DNA from: Micromussa lordhowensis
Lineage: Eukaryota; Cnidaria; Anthozoa; Scleractinia; Lobophylliidae
Reading direction: 5' to 3'
Assembly: GCA_964020085.1 (NCBI GenBank)
Contig: OZ026601.1
Location: forward strand, 9,386,835-9,450,834
DNA length: 64,000 nt
Position numbers and translations under genes: made by a program. Under the pieces are notes generated by a model. That model ran no database searches, had not been told where the DNA came from, and saw only the letters and a program-made list of their open reading frames with translations. Numbering within the stretch: the stretch's first letter is position 1; the number at the start of each line of letters is the position of its first letter. Of this stretch, positions 48,824 to 60,900 are shown one piece after another.

Positions 48824-51800
48824 TTTTTTTATAATTTTATATGATACTGATTGATTTGTCATTGGTACTTGTTACAGTTCCTGGGTACATATCTCGGTCA
48901 GTGGCAGGATCATATGACAATGAAGGAATAGCCATCTTTGCACTGCAGTTTACTTATTTCCTATGGGTAAGTAGTGATATGCATTTTTAATACGAGTTTA
49001 ATGGCAGTACACATACATGTACGCAATGAGCAGTTAGTTCATAGAGGTTGAAAATGGGCAGAATTACGTTTAATATACATGTATCTCTGGTCAAAGTTGT
49101 TCATCATATTCATGTGAAACAAATATAACACACTATTATGTCTTTCCATGATTTGGAAAATTTGGCTTGGCATGAGTCTTGGGAGTGAAAAATTTGTTTG
49201 GTAAAATTTTGGCTTGCTGTCTTTCTTGCAATGAAACTCTACATGTGAATGTTTTGTTTTTGCTTTGTCAACCTGTGTAATTCAGTGTATAGTTTTCTGC
49301 CCAAAAAGGTGGAAATGATTTTACTTGGAACATGAGATAATTATAGTACTGGTAAATTAATTCACTATTCCCGAGGTCACTTTCAGAATTAAGACAATTA
49401 ATGACACATGTATGTGCTAGTCATCAACATTGCTTGCCCATTCAGCCTACAAGGGCTTGATTTTAAGTGACCCCAGTATGAAAAATGAGCTCATTAACTT
49501 TTAGGTATCTCATTTGATAGCAACCACTTTGATAAGAGTTTTTCAATGATGAAAATGAGATTTTTAATGACCAAGTGAGAAGGGCTTTACCTTGTATCTC
49601 TGTCATCAGATGTAAATTTTGTAAGTTCATTGTAGTTTTGTGTTTTGTTTGATTAATGCAGGTGAAATCAGTTAAGACTGGCTCAGTGTTCTGGGCAGCA
49701 TGTACAAGCTTATCATACTTCTATATGGTTAGTATTTAATATAAATTCATTGATTGAATTGTTTAATAAAGATGTGACACACCTTTCTCTGTTTCCTACA
49801 TTGATTGAATGTGGAAGTACAGTATACCACCCTTCCACAGTGCCCTATGGTCACCTAGCGTTTTCAAATGCCAGTGTGCTACAGCTACACAGATAAATAC
49901 ATGGAATGTGAATAGTCAAACCTTGGTGTCTGTGTTTGGTAGACTTGTGACCTCATAATGGTGGTCGTCTTGCTGTTAAATTGTATAAAATTCAATCAAG
50001 GCTTGACTGATCAATCAAATTTTTTTTCCACATTTTTATTTCCATTATGAAGTAGAGAGGACAGCATTATTAAAACAAAATGTCAATTTAACATAATCGA
50101 ATGTTAGGTACAAACAATAATAGTATAATTATGTGATCTATGGTATAACAGATGATAATTTGCTATATATGAATAATTTCCATCTGGCTTGAAATTTCCT
50201 TTGTGTGCAGTCTCGTTCCCAGGCTCTCTCTCCTCTGCCACCCTTTTCACTGGGAGTCTTTCTCCCAACTTCAAGGGAGGCAGAGGATAGAGAGTCTGGG
50301 AATGAGGTTGCTTTGCATGTTGTTTTTAAGGCTATGTACTTTTTAGTTTATATTAATAATTTGTTTAAAAAGAGACATTGTTTGCGACTCGTCCAGATAT
50401 GCCATTTTGTAATAATTAGAAAGTAATTTAATAAGACTGATCAAACAAATTTACCGTGGTGATAATAGCTTATAAAAAATGAGGGGCATCATATTGTTAA
50501 GTTGGCATTTGCTTTTGTCTCACCACAAACCAAATGTATTTCATAGTTGATAATAACTGTTTAACTATTTTTCCAGGCATCGGACTTGTTCACAAAATTA
50601 GTTACCATAAAGAACTTTTGATGATTTTAAATTTGATTTTGATTTTCTTTTTTTCAGTTATTTGTTCAAGGTCCTCTACTAATTTATGATGTTTATGTAT
50701 TATTAATTATTCTGCTTGTTGCATTTAATTTGCAGGTGTCAGCATGGGGTGGATATGTGTTCATAATCAATCTCATTCCTCTTCACGTCTTCTTTCTGCT
50801 TCTCATGGGGAGGTTCTCATTCAGGGTATATGTCGGTAGGTGTGCATTCTCCATTTCACTTTCATGTAAGACTCACTTTCCTTTGACAAGCAACATCCAA
50901 GGATTTTTTTATCTTTATACAAACTGTTTTGCAATGTAACTTCTTCAAAGAGGTACATGTAACACCCTTCCACCAATTATTGCACAGATACAACACAAGT
51001 GATCAACAAAACAAACTGACTGTTCTCCTACTTTAGATTGAAAGTGGTACATTTTAATTACTAAATTCTAAACCCAACAAAAAAACTGAGTTGTGAACAA
51101 CAAATAACAGGCACCTTGAGGCACCTTGGTGCGATTATTATTCCAAATCAAGTGACAAATCAACTCTGAACTGGGCAACAGAGTCCATAGCTGTAAACTG
51201 ATTGCCATCAAAGAGTACATGTCCAACCTGGCTTGAAAGTAACACCTTAATAAATGTCTTTATTTATTCTCCACCTAATGAAGCTATAATGTTTTGCTGA
51301 TGGTTGATTGTCAACTGAACTCTGGTCCTTGGTAATATTTTAGCCCGCCTTTGAATAGACCATTTCCAAGTTACCTAAAGCCTCTCTTTCAAAGCGAGGC
51401 CTGGTCAGGGCTCAAAATAACGGCCGGTCACCGGACAATGTCCGGCCAAGATGACTATTTGTCCGGACAAAATTTGGGTTTGGCGGTCATTTTGAGCGGT
51501 CAGGTACGCGGTTTCCAAATAATTCACTAGAAAAAAATTTTTCCTTTAATTCTGGAAAATATAAACAGTGAAATAATAAAATATCTCAGCGGCTTGTTAC
51601 AAAATAGGCGAATACCGATGAGACGGTTGTGATCATCGGTTTCGTAAATGCTGTGGTGTCTTAGCGGCTTGCTAAAATAACACAGGAAACATCAACTAAA
51701 CAGACTAGACAACAATGAACATCGCATCAATCAATGTCGCAGTTACAGATTTAATTGTCCTCGTTAGCGTTTCTTCAGTTTATTTCGTACATGCTGACTG

Positions 51801-54800
51801 AGCGGCGGAAGGCAGCGATCTTTCACTTGTAGCACGAGCCTATGCAGCCCTATTAGTGTTTGGTAGAAACTCGAAGTGTTTACAACCAAAATCGCATTCA
51901 GCGTAAGTGGTAAGTTACTATACAATTATGTGCAGGGTAGCTACGATAAAATGAGCATTTCTAATAAAATAATATAGCGAGTTTTTATTGTTGTTAAGCC
52001 AGGCAAGTTTCATGTCGAGTAGAATTAATGCAGTCTGTGGAAATGAAAATCAAACATATTGAAGTGATACTTTTAGCGATTAAAACTTTTATCCTCTTTA
52101 ATAACACATTTTTGTGCATATGAGGCGATATTTTTGGCTTAATAGGGAAATTCTTCAAAATAAGCATTTTCAATATTTTGACTGGTCAAAAACGAGACAT
52201 GACCGAGCTAAAATTGGTTTGGCCGGTCAACATGACCGGCCACCGTTCAAAAATTATTTTGAGCCCTGCTGGTGCACAACCATTCATATGAAAATGAGTT
52301 TAATTTGCATGTGAATGAAATCTCATTTTCATATGAAAGGATGGGCACCAAGACTCGCTTTGAGGAAGAGGCTAGAGGTAATTCGGAAATGGCCTATTTG
52401 ATTGTGCTGTTCCGGAAAATACCAATACTCTCTTCACAGAAGGGATTGAAATGTCCTGAGGATGGGGGTTCTCTAAGACCAAAACATTTAAAGAAATGCT
52501 TGAAGCTTAATTAGAATTTCCAGGGAGCGGTGGGGTGGGGATGGGTTCTTGCAAAAAATCCTTTATTTGGCAGAGGCACATGTATGTGGATAACTTCACA
52601 TTTATTAGTGCACATTCATTTATAAACAGTGAGAGTTGTGTGGTTCCGTACACAGTATCAGCTGAACATTTTCCAGTACACTGGTGAAAAAATTACCTTC
52701 TCCCTGCACTCATTGCCTGCCTTCCTGCAAGTTACCTGTTACATGATTGTGTTGCATATACCAAAGGAGAGAACAGACTTATGTATGATCATGCTGTTGG
52801 ATATCGCAGAGTCACCATGTGTTTTTACCAGAAACGTTTACTGTAATTGAATTTATTTATTTTTTGTTTTCAGCATACACAACTTTTTTCATCATGGGGC
52901 TCCTTATGTCTATGCAAGTACCTTTTGTCGGCTTCCAGCCAATCAGGACAAGCGAACACATGGCTGCGGCAGGTTTGTTTTGCAAATAAATTTGCATGTA
53001 TATGTAAACATCTCAAACAGTTGGTATTTTAGGTTTAGATTTTTGTGAATGGTTTAACTTCAGTTACATCGATATCGTCTCTTCGTGAATTGTGTTACTG
53101 AATAGTAGTTTCTTTTGCTTTTCAGGCACGTTTGCCCTGCTCCAAGCCTACGCATTTTTGGTGTACTTGAGAACAAAAATATCATGGACTGATTTCAAGA
53201 ACATTTTTGTTTTTGCTGTAGTAACTGTGGCTGGTTTAGTGTTTATTGCCGTCATTTTCCTTACTTATGCTGGTGTGTATCACTTCACTTGATTTTGCCT
53301 TACAGTTAATATTAATACTATACAAGTATACACTAGTTTTGTAACAGAAACAAAATACACTTCAGATATTAACATAAGTTAACAATCAAACTATGCTCAG
53401 AGATTATCCACAGTACATACACTGTAGTCCTGAGAACTTTGTTAAAAGATTTTTGCAAAATTTATGACTAAGGAGAGAGACTAGGAACTAGGAAGAATGA
53501 CTAGAGATATTAATGTAGTAATATTTCAGTTCATTACTCATGGAAGGACTATCAAGTGATTCAATGCTGTTTTCCTGCAGGTTATGTTGCACCGTGGAGC
53601 GGAAGATTTTATTCCCTATATGATACTGGGTGAGCATTTGTTTTTAAGCATTCTGAAGATATATCTATCGTAAAAAAGACTGTTAAACAGGACTGAACAG
53701 TCCACAATCAAAGCTCGGAAGCTGAAATACATGTAATTTCACATGCGTCACCATCATAAATTAAAAATTACAACACTATAATTACTGAGCACCTGGGTAA
53801 AATCTTTGTGCATGATATTTTGAATACTGGTAATTTTTTCCTAGGTATGCCAAGATTCACATTCCAATCATCGCATCCGTCTCTGAACATCAGCCGACTA
53901 CATGGGTGTCATTCTTTTTTGACCTTCATGTTTTGATTTGCACCTTTCCTGCTGGTCTGTGGTTTGTGGTCAAGAAGATCAACGATGAAAGAGTGTTCGG
54001 TGAGAAAGGATGTTTTTTTTTATATGTCTGATATGAACTTGACTTGCAATAACTTTCAGTTGTTTGATGGCCTTAATCTTGAAGCTCATCGCTGAAGCTT
54101 GTATGAATAAAGACATGTAAGTGGCACCTCTGTTTAAAAGCCACTGGAATTCCTTCTCTCAATCATCTTTCCATGAGTTATATTACAGCAAATGAAAGAC
54201 TTTTTCCATACTCAATGATCCAAATGACAACCTGTGACATAATGGCAATGTTTGAAGATCTTAAGTAATTGTTTTGAGTTTTCCAATTAATCATAATTGT
54301 CCAGTTGTGAATTGTCAACAAATAAATTTCTAAAGGCGCCGCCAAGTTTTTTGCTTACGTTATATCTCGGAAACAAAGCAAAATCAAGTGTAACAAATGC
54401 AGGACATTGTTTAACATGCATAAACAAACCTGCATGCCAAAATTTGGAGTGGTGCAACAAAGTTTTCTTTTGCATGACCAAAAATTGTTATATTTCTTTT
54501 TCCACCGAATCATTAAATTGGGATTATTGGGGAGAAATTTTCAAGCAACTTGCCAGCTTCCTGCTGATTTTACTGTTGATTTGCCTGAGACTTTTTATAA
54601 CTTATGTTTATTGCAACTCCCAGTCATTCATTGTTAGCTTGAAGAATAGATCAACCACATTTTCGCATGCTCTAAACTCAGATCAACCATATAGAGGATA
54701 TTACATTACCGCACGTGGATATGAATTTTATCTTCGAGTGTTCAACTCGATATCTCACGAGTGAACGAGTGAGATATCGAGTCGAACACGAGAGGATAAA

Positions 54801-54944
54801 ATTCATATCCACAAGCGGGCATGTAATATTCTGTTTATTATATAAACACCGGATAAACTCCTGTGAAAAAGGTGCGATTTATTATGTAGCCATAACGAGG
54901 GTCTCTTCACGTGTGAAGATAACATATTATCTTCACGTGTGAAG

Positions 54945-54997
<53 letters not shown>

Positions 54998-57900
54998 TAA
55001 AGAGTAATATTTAATGTTCAAAACTTTGCAGCAAGAAGTGATTCCATGTCAACCTTTGAACATTTCATGATGATTGATCGATGGTCTGTGAGGATGTAGA
55101 TCATGAAAAATGTGATTGATTTGCTAAAAGGAACATGTCCTATAGTAAGTTTTATTGCAGCGACATCTCAAGCTATTGTCAGAAAAAATGAAACTTCTTG
55201 CTCAAACATCTTCATGTCTTTTCATTGCAGTTGTTCTGTATGCTACCACAGCTGTGTATTTTGCTGGTGTGATGGTTCGTCTCATGTTGACCTTGACTCC
55301 AGTTGTGTGTATCCTGGCAGCCATTGCTTTCTCGGTGACTTTAGATAACTATCTTGTCGATGATCGGCCGTCTGAGAACAAGGAGTCTGAAGCTGCTTCT
55401 GCTGACGTAGACAGCAGTGGTGAGGAAAATGACAAGAAGAAAAGGAAGGATCTTTATGATAAGGTACATGTACACAATGTAGGTGCAACTTTGTCTGCAA
55501 GCTTCAAATATAAAATTGTCTGTCTCCAGGGCCATAGTTAGGAACAGACAAACCAAGGCACTTGTCGCAGTCAAACTTTTCGTTTTTGTTGTTTATAGTA
55601 ATTATAAACATCCTTAATACTCGGGAAGAAAATTTAACCATGGACATTGTCTCAGTCATAATTTTTTGCATGCCCATTGCCTTAGTTAGAAATTTTTTCT
55701 AGCTATGGCCCCGGTGTCTTTGACGGAATGCTTAGCTTGTTAGACTCTGGATCAATTGGTTAAACTTGAAGACTAGCCTTAGGTAATATCCTAGTTGATA
55801 ATGTTGTTTTATTTTTGGTTTTACTGTCTCTGTAGTTTTGCAACGATTGAAATGATCTCAGTTTCTTCAAGCTCATTTATTCAAACTCTGCAAGTCACTT
55901 CCACAGTGATTGCACTAGTTAGTTTGACTGTGTATTAATTTTTTTCCAGCTTTTGTACCAAGACATTTCAAGTAAATTCTGGCATTCACAGTTATCAGGG
56001 TTGCATTGCTCCTGTAATCTGAGGAATTCGTCTGAAATTTGAAGACTTTCTTTCAGGGCCCTGACAAACTCTTGGAAAATTCTCAATTTCCACCTCCTTC
56101 TGGAAAAGTCCAGGACCTTTATTGTTATTAAAAAGCAAATTAAATCACTGTTGTAATCTTAGTCAAAGTGGTTATTTTTTAAACGTTTACACCGGAATTG
56201 TTTGAGATATGGGTCCTGGAAGTTTTATATTAATTTTGTATCCTGGAATACTCCTGGAATTCCACATTATCGATTAACGTGAACTTGGTTTTTATAATTC
56301 AGTCACCATAAATTCAAAAAATTCACTTCCTTAATATCCTGCGAGAGGAGCCGTTTTTTTTGGCGGTTGCTTCACAGGCCAAGAAAAAACTGACAGTTTT
56401 TTCTTGGTGCATGAAACAAGAGCTGAAAAAGCTGGATGCTCTCACAGGTTACTTCCTTAATTCTGACTTAAAAACGAAAATTAAAACAAACAAAATTGAT
56501 TTCTCTTTCCCTCCAGCCTGGCAAGAAGAAGTCTCAGAATAATAAGAAACAGGAACCAGAGATAGAAAAAGAGGAAGATGGTGGAGTGATCGGAGCTAAT
56601 CTCAAAGGATTGGTGGTTATGTGTATAGTGATGATGCTGATGATGTTTGCCGTACATTGCACCTGGGTGACGAGTAACGCTTACTCCAGTCCCTCAGTTG
56701 TGCTGGCTTCTACAAACTATGATGGGTAAGGCAAATCATTTGTACTGGGTAATAACTAATTTCGTATTGTAGCTACAGAAATAAATACAGTCGAACTTCC
56801 ACTAACGGCCACCTCTGCACAACTGTAACGGCTACTACTAATGCGTGTCACAACTGCGAAAAATAAAACCTGTCGACAACGGCCAGTTGATGAACGACTG
56901 ACGAACGGTGGTGTATACAAACACCAAGTTTCTATTGTAAAAAGTTCATGAAGCTTGATTCTTACGCACCATGGGTTGTTGGTTATTTGTTTCTGTTTGG
57001 TTTCTGGTTTATTGATACATTTTGGTTGTGTTACGTATTTACATGCTACAATAAGCATTAAAAAAAAAAATTCAGAATGTTGCATTCCCGAAAATAACAG
57101 GTGTCACATTTACACCCCTACCTCCCCATAATGGCACCCTCTCTACATCGGCCACTTTCCTCTGTCAACAAGGTTGCTGTTGTGGAAAGGTTCGACTGTA
57201 TATAACCACATGGCATAGAAAAGTTCAAGCTGTCATGCAGTTGAAGGGAAACAGATTGGTTATTGTAACTTGAGTGCCCAACAGATACACTGGCTCAAAT
57301 AATGATGATCTGAATGTTTTAATTTCTTTCTGGCGGTTTTTCTCCGGCACCGGTTTCAGTAGCTGTATGAACAGCATGGAAGTGATTTTTTAAATTGCGC
57401 ACTTAACCTTTGCTCATTTTAATTAAAAAAAACACGAACTGGTAACCTGACGATTTACTTTTAGCTACAATCAACCATGGCTCAAAACATCGTGCAAACA
57501 ATTAAGCAATTAAGTGGCATTTTTATAATTTGTTTATATCTAATAGATCATTTTGTTTTTGTCTCTCTGCAGGAGTCGAAACATTTTAGATGATTTCAGA
57601 GAAGCGTACTTCTGGCTTAGACAGAATACAGATGACAATGCTCGGTGGGTAATGATTGATTTGCCATTGGATAAGCCGGCAGATCTGAGTTGCCTTCATA
57701 GGAAACATTTTTGGACGAAGTTGAACACATTTTCTTATGAATGGTTTTGTACGAAGATGCGTTTTAGCAAAAATTATGGCCTGTTCACTTCGCAGGTTCG
57801 ATGGTATTTTTTGACGCCATGACAAAATTACATCATTATCTACGTGTAAGCCATGCATTACATTCTAGAAATATAGTTACACCCGCTTTCAGTGTTAGTG

Positions 57901-60900
57901 CATAGTCGAACGTCTTTCGACATACTACTTGACTTGGCCTACGTCAAAATGTAAGCACAATGTACTTCTTTGCGGTCGAACTCGACTTTTAAAGATGAAA
58001 GACCGATTTATTTGACATCAAACTCGAGCTAGGATTATCAAGAAGTCATTCCGTGAGAGATAAAAGGACAGTTTTGAATGTCTGTACACCTTGCGAATAT
58101 TAAGAGCTAACGGCTCGTTTCTATCGGAAGTCACTATCCGACTCTACACTCAAATCGTTTGAATTGTTCCGTAAATCGTGAAACATGCAAAGTCCACGAT
58201 CTTCTTTCAGCCATTTGAGGTCCGTAATTATAATTTACTTGTCATTTCTTCCGCTAACAACCAGGAAAATTGCCAGTCATAAATTGCCATAGCATGTCGA
58301 AAGATGTCGCCTCTGCACGTAACAGTGAAAGCGGGTTTAATATACACATACATGTATTATAGTTTTTCTTTTGGTAAAGAATGACCTTTGATGAAATATA
58401 TCAGACATGAGAGACTATGTTGTACCACAGTCCTTTTCAAATCGCAGAGTACTTTTTGACAAAAGCATTGAGGTGTTTGGAGGTGTGGTGAAATATATTG
58501 TCTCAAGTGTTTGATATACATTCGCAATCAAAACAAATATACATGTATACCACGGTTACGACTTCCTTTGTTTTAGTTTAATGAACTGTTTGTGAGTTTG
58601 AGAAGACGATTTCAACGTTTAAGCATTATGGCCAGATTTGACCAGTGGAATGTTGCATCTCGATCGACTATGTAGTGGGAAAGATAAGATAGTGGCTGAT
58701 AGTGTGTGTGAGCATCTCATGGCATTCCTCCTTTACGTTTTGCACTTAGGGTTAAAAGATCGTTTTCTTTATTTCAGGGTAATGTCTTGGTGGGATTACG
58801 GATATCAGATTGCCGGCATGGCCAATAGAACTACACTTGTGGACAATAACACGTGGAATAATAGTCATATTGCCTTGGTATGGACATGCGTAAATGACTT
58901 TAACTCACATGATAACTATTTGTGTAGCAGGTGCAGTCGAAAACAAAAACGGACAGTGGCCTGGGCATTTTGCTGTATATTAAAGTAGTCAACAATATGG
59001 CTTTGACCAATTTCAAAACCCAGTACATGTAATGCGTCTTAGTCCCGGTTCAGACGCCGATCTTTTCATGAGCCGAACCAAATTGATTGAATTAATTACA
59101 TGAAAAGTTCGGCGTCTGAATCAATTAAGAACGGCTATTTCAATTTGGAACGGCTCAGCCGTTCTTTTCGCCTGGCTTGGCCGGGAATTTTGCCTTTGGA
59201 ACGCCTTTGGAACTACTTTGATTCAGACACCAAACGTTTCATGAGCCGATCCTAATGCATAAATTATTATAACGTATTTTGCAAGCAGTCAAGGTTCTCC
59301 GTTTTAAGGCCCGGTTCAGACGCCGATCTTTTCATGAGCCGAACTTAATTCAAATTTGGACCGACCCAAATTAACAAAAGTACGGCTGTTGATTCAGACG
59401 TCGAACTTAATTCTCCGAACTTAATTCAGTTTGAACCAAAACTGCTTGTAAAAAAAAACCGAGAACCTAAACTGCTTTCAAAATACGTTATAATAATATT
59501 TATGCATTAGGATCGGCTCATGAAAAGTTCGGCGTGTGAATCAAAGTAGTTCCAAAGGCGTTCCAAGGCGAAATTCCCGGCCAAGCCAGGCTAAAAGAAC
59601 GGCTGAGCCGTTCCAAATTGAAATAGCCGTTCTTAATTGATTCAGACGCCGAACTTTTCATGTACTTAATTCAGTCAATTAGGTTCGGCTCATGAAAAGA
59701 TCGCCTTCTGAACCGGGCCTAAATTTCTATATCTCCTGCCCGAGACAGGAAAACACGTGACCAGAACGAACAGAGGCTCTGGGAACGAGAAAAACAATGG
59801 CAGAAGCTTTATAATGCGACTCCTTCAACAAAGTTCTGTTGAAATTTACCCTTCTTAGCAAGGCATTTCTAAGAAATTATCAATTTAAGCAAGGCGTGCA
59901 CTACAATAGCTATAGATACATGTGACTACACTCAAATGCAATCGGTCAATGGGCCATATTCGTATTCTTATTATTGGACTGAAACTAGCTTAGTCTTTTC
60001 AAATGCATTGTTTTGATAATTCTTTTTTATTGATTTTACAACAACGCTACTTACAAAAAGAAAAAAATATTATACAGTACACTACCCTAAAACATTACAA
60101 AAGCTGCACTATTTGCTCTTACTTACGTGTTTTATACATTCTTTCCTTTTTTTTCCTTAATTTCCTTAATTTTCAAATGCAAATTGCATTTACCGTATCT
60201 CTTTTTATTGATACTTCGTCACCTGGGGCCCGTTTCTCGAAGGTCCCCAAAAGTTTTTGCACCCGGAAAGTCGTAGCAAAATCTCGACGCTTATGATTAC
60301 AGATCTGTTTTATTCGCGTATTCTTAATATTAACAGAGGTTCTCCTCACACAAGACGTTTCAGACGTATACACTTCTCCGTTTACAGGTACAGATGAACT
60401 AAAAATAGCCTTACGGGCCCGAGAAGTTTCCGGGGCTTTCGAGAAACGGGCCCCTGAGCCTCTATTCCAAGCTAGTTTCCAGTCCATGAATACCGAGGAT
60501 AGGAATCTGGCCTACTTGCAAAGAATATTCCCCTTTTATTTCCAGGTTGGAAAAGCCATGTCGTCCAACGAGACTGCGGCGTACAAGATCATGAAGATGC
60601 TGGATGTGGATTATGTGCTGGTTATATTCGGCGGTGTGATTGGTTACTCTGGTGACGATATTAACAAGTTTCTGTGGATGGTCAGGATCGCGGAGGGCGA
60701 ACATCCTCAAGAAATCAAGGTCAGTCAACGTGTTAATTCTCCTAATAGCTTGCCATAGTCTTGGGCGATTCTCGATGGGAGAAGACATGTTCTGCTCAAT
60801 GATATTATTGAGGTTGTCACGCATGCAGAAGCAGGGTTATCATGAGTGGCAAGAAGTTTGAATGTTTTCCAACTAATTCTACAGATCTGGAAAAAGTAGT

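Noticed and set aside
48787..48842. Long T runs with TATAATTTTATATGA copies
   Set aside because: Simple low-complexity tract in an intron; the translated KKKKKK frame is not a gene.
54297..54764. 155-aa plus-strand frame in STT3B intron 11
   Set aside because: Composition is mixed, it runs into a palindromic element at 54700, and no domain or splice context was found.
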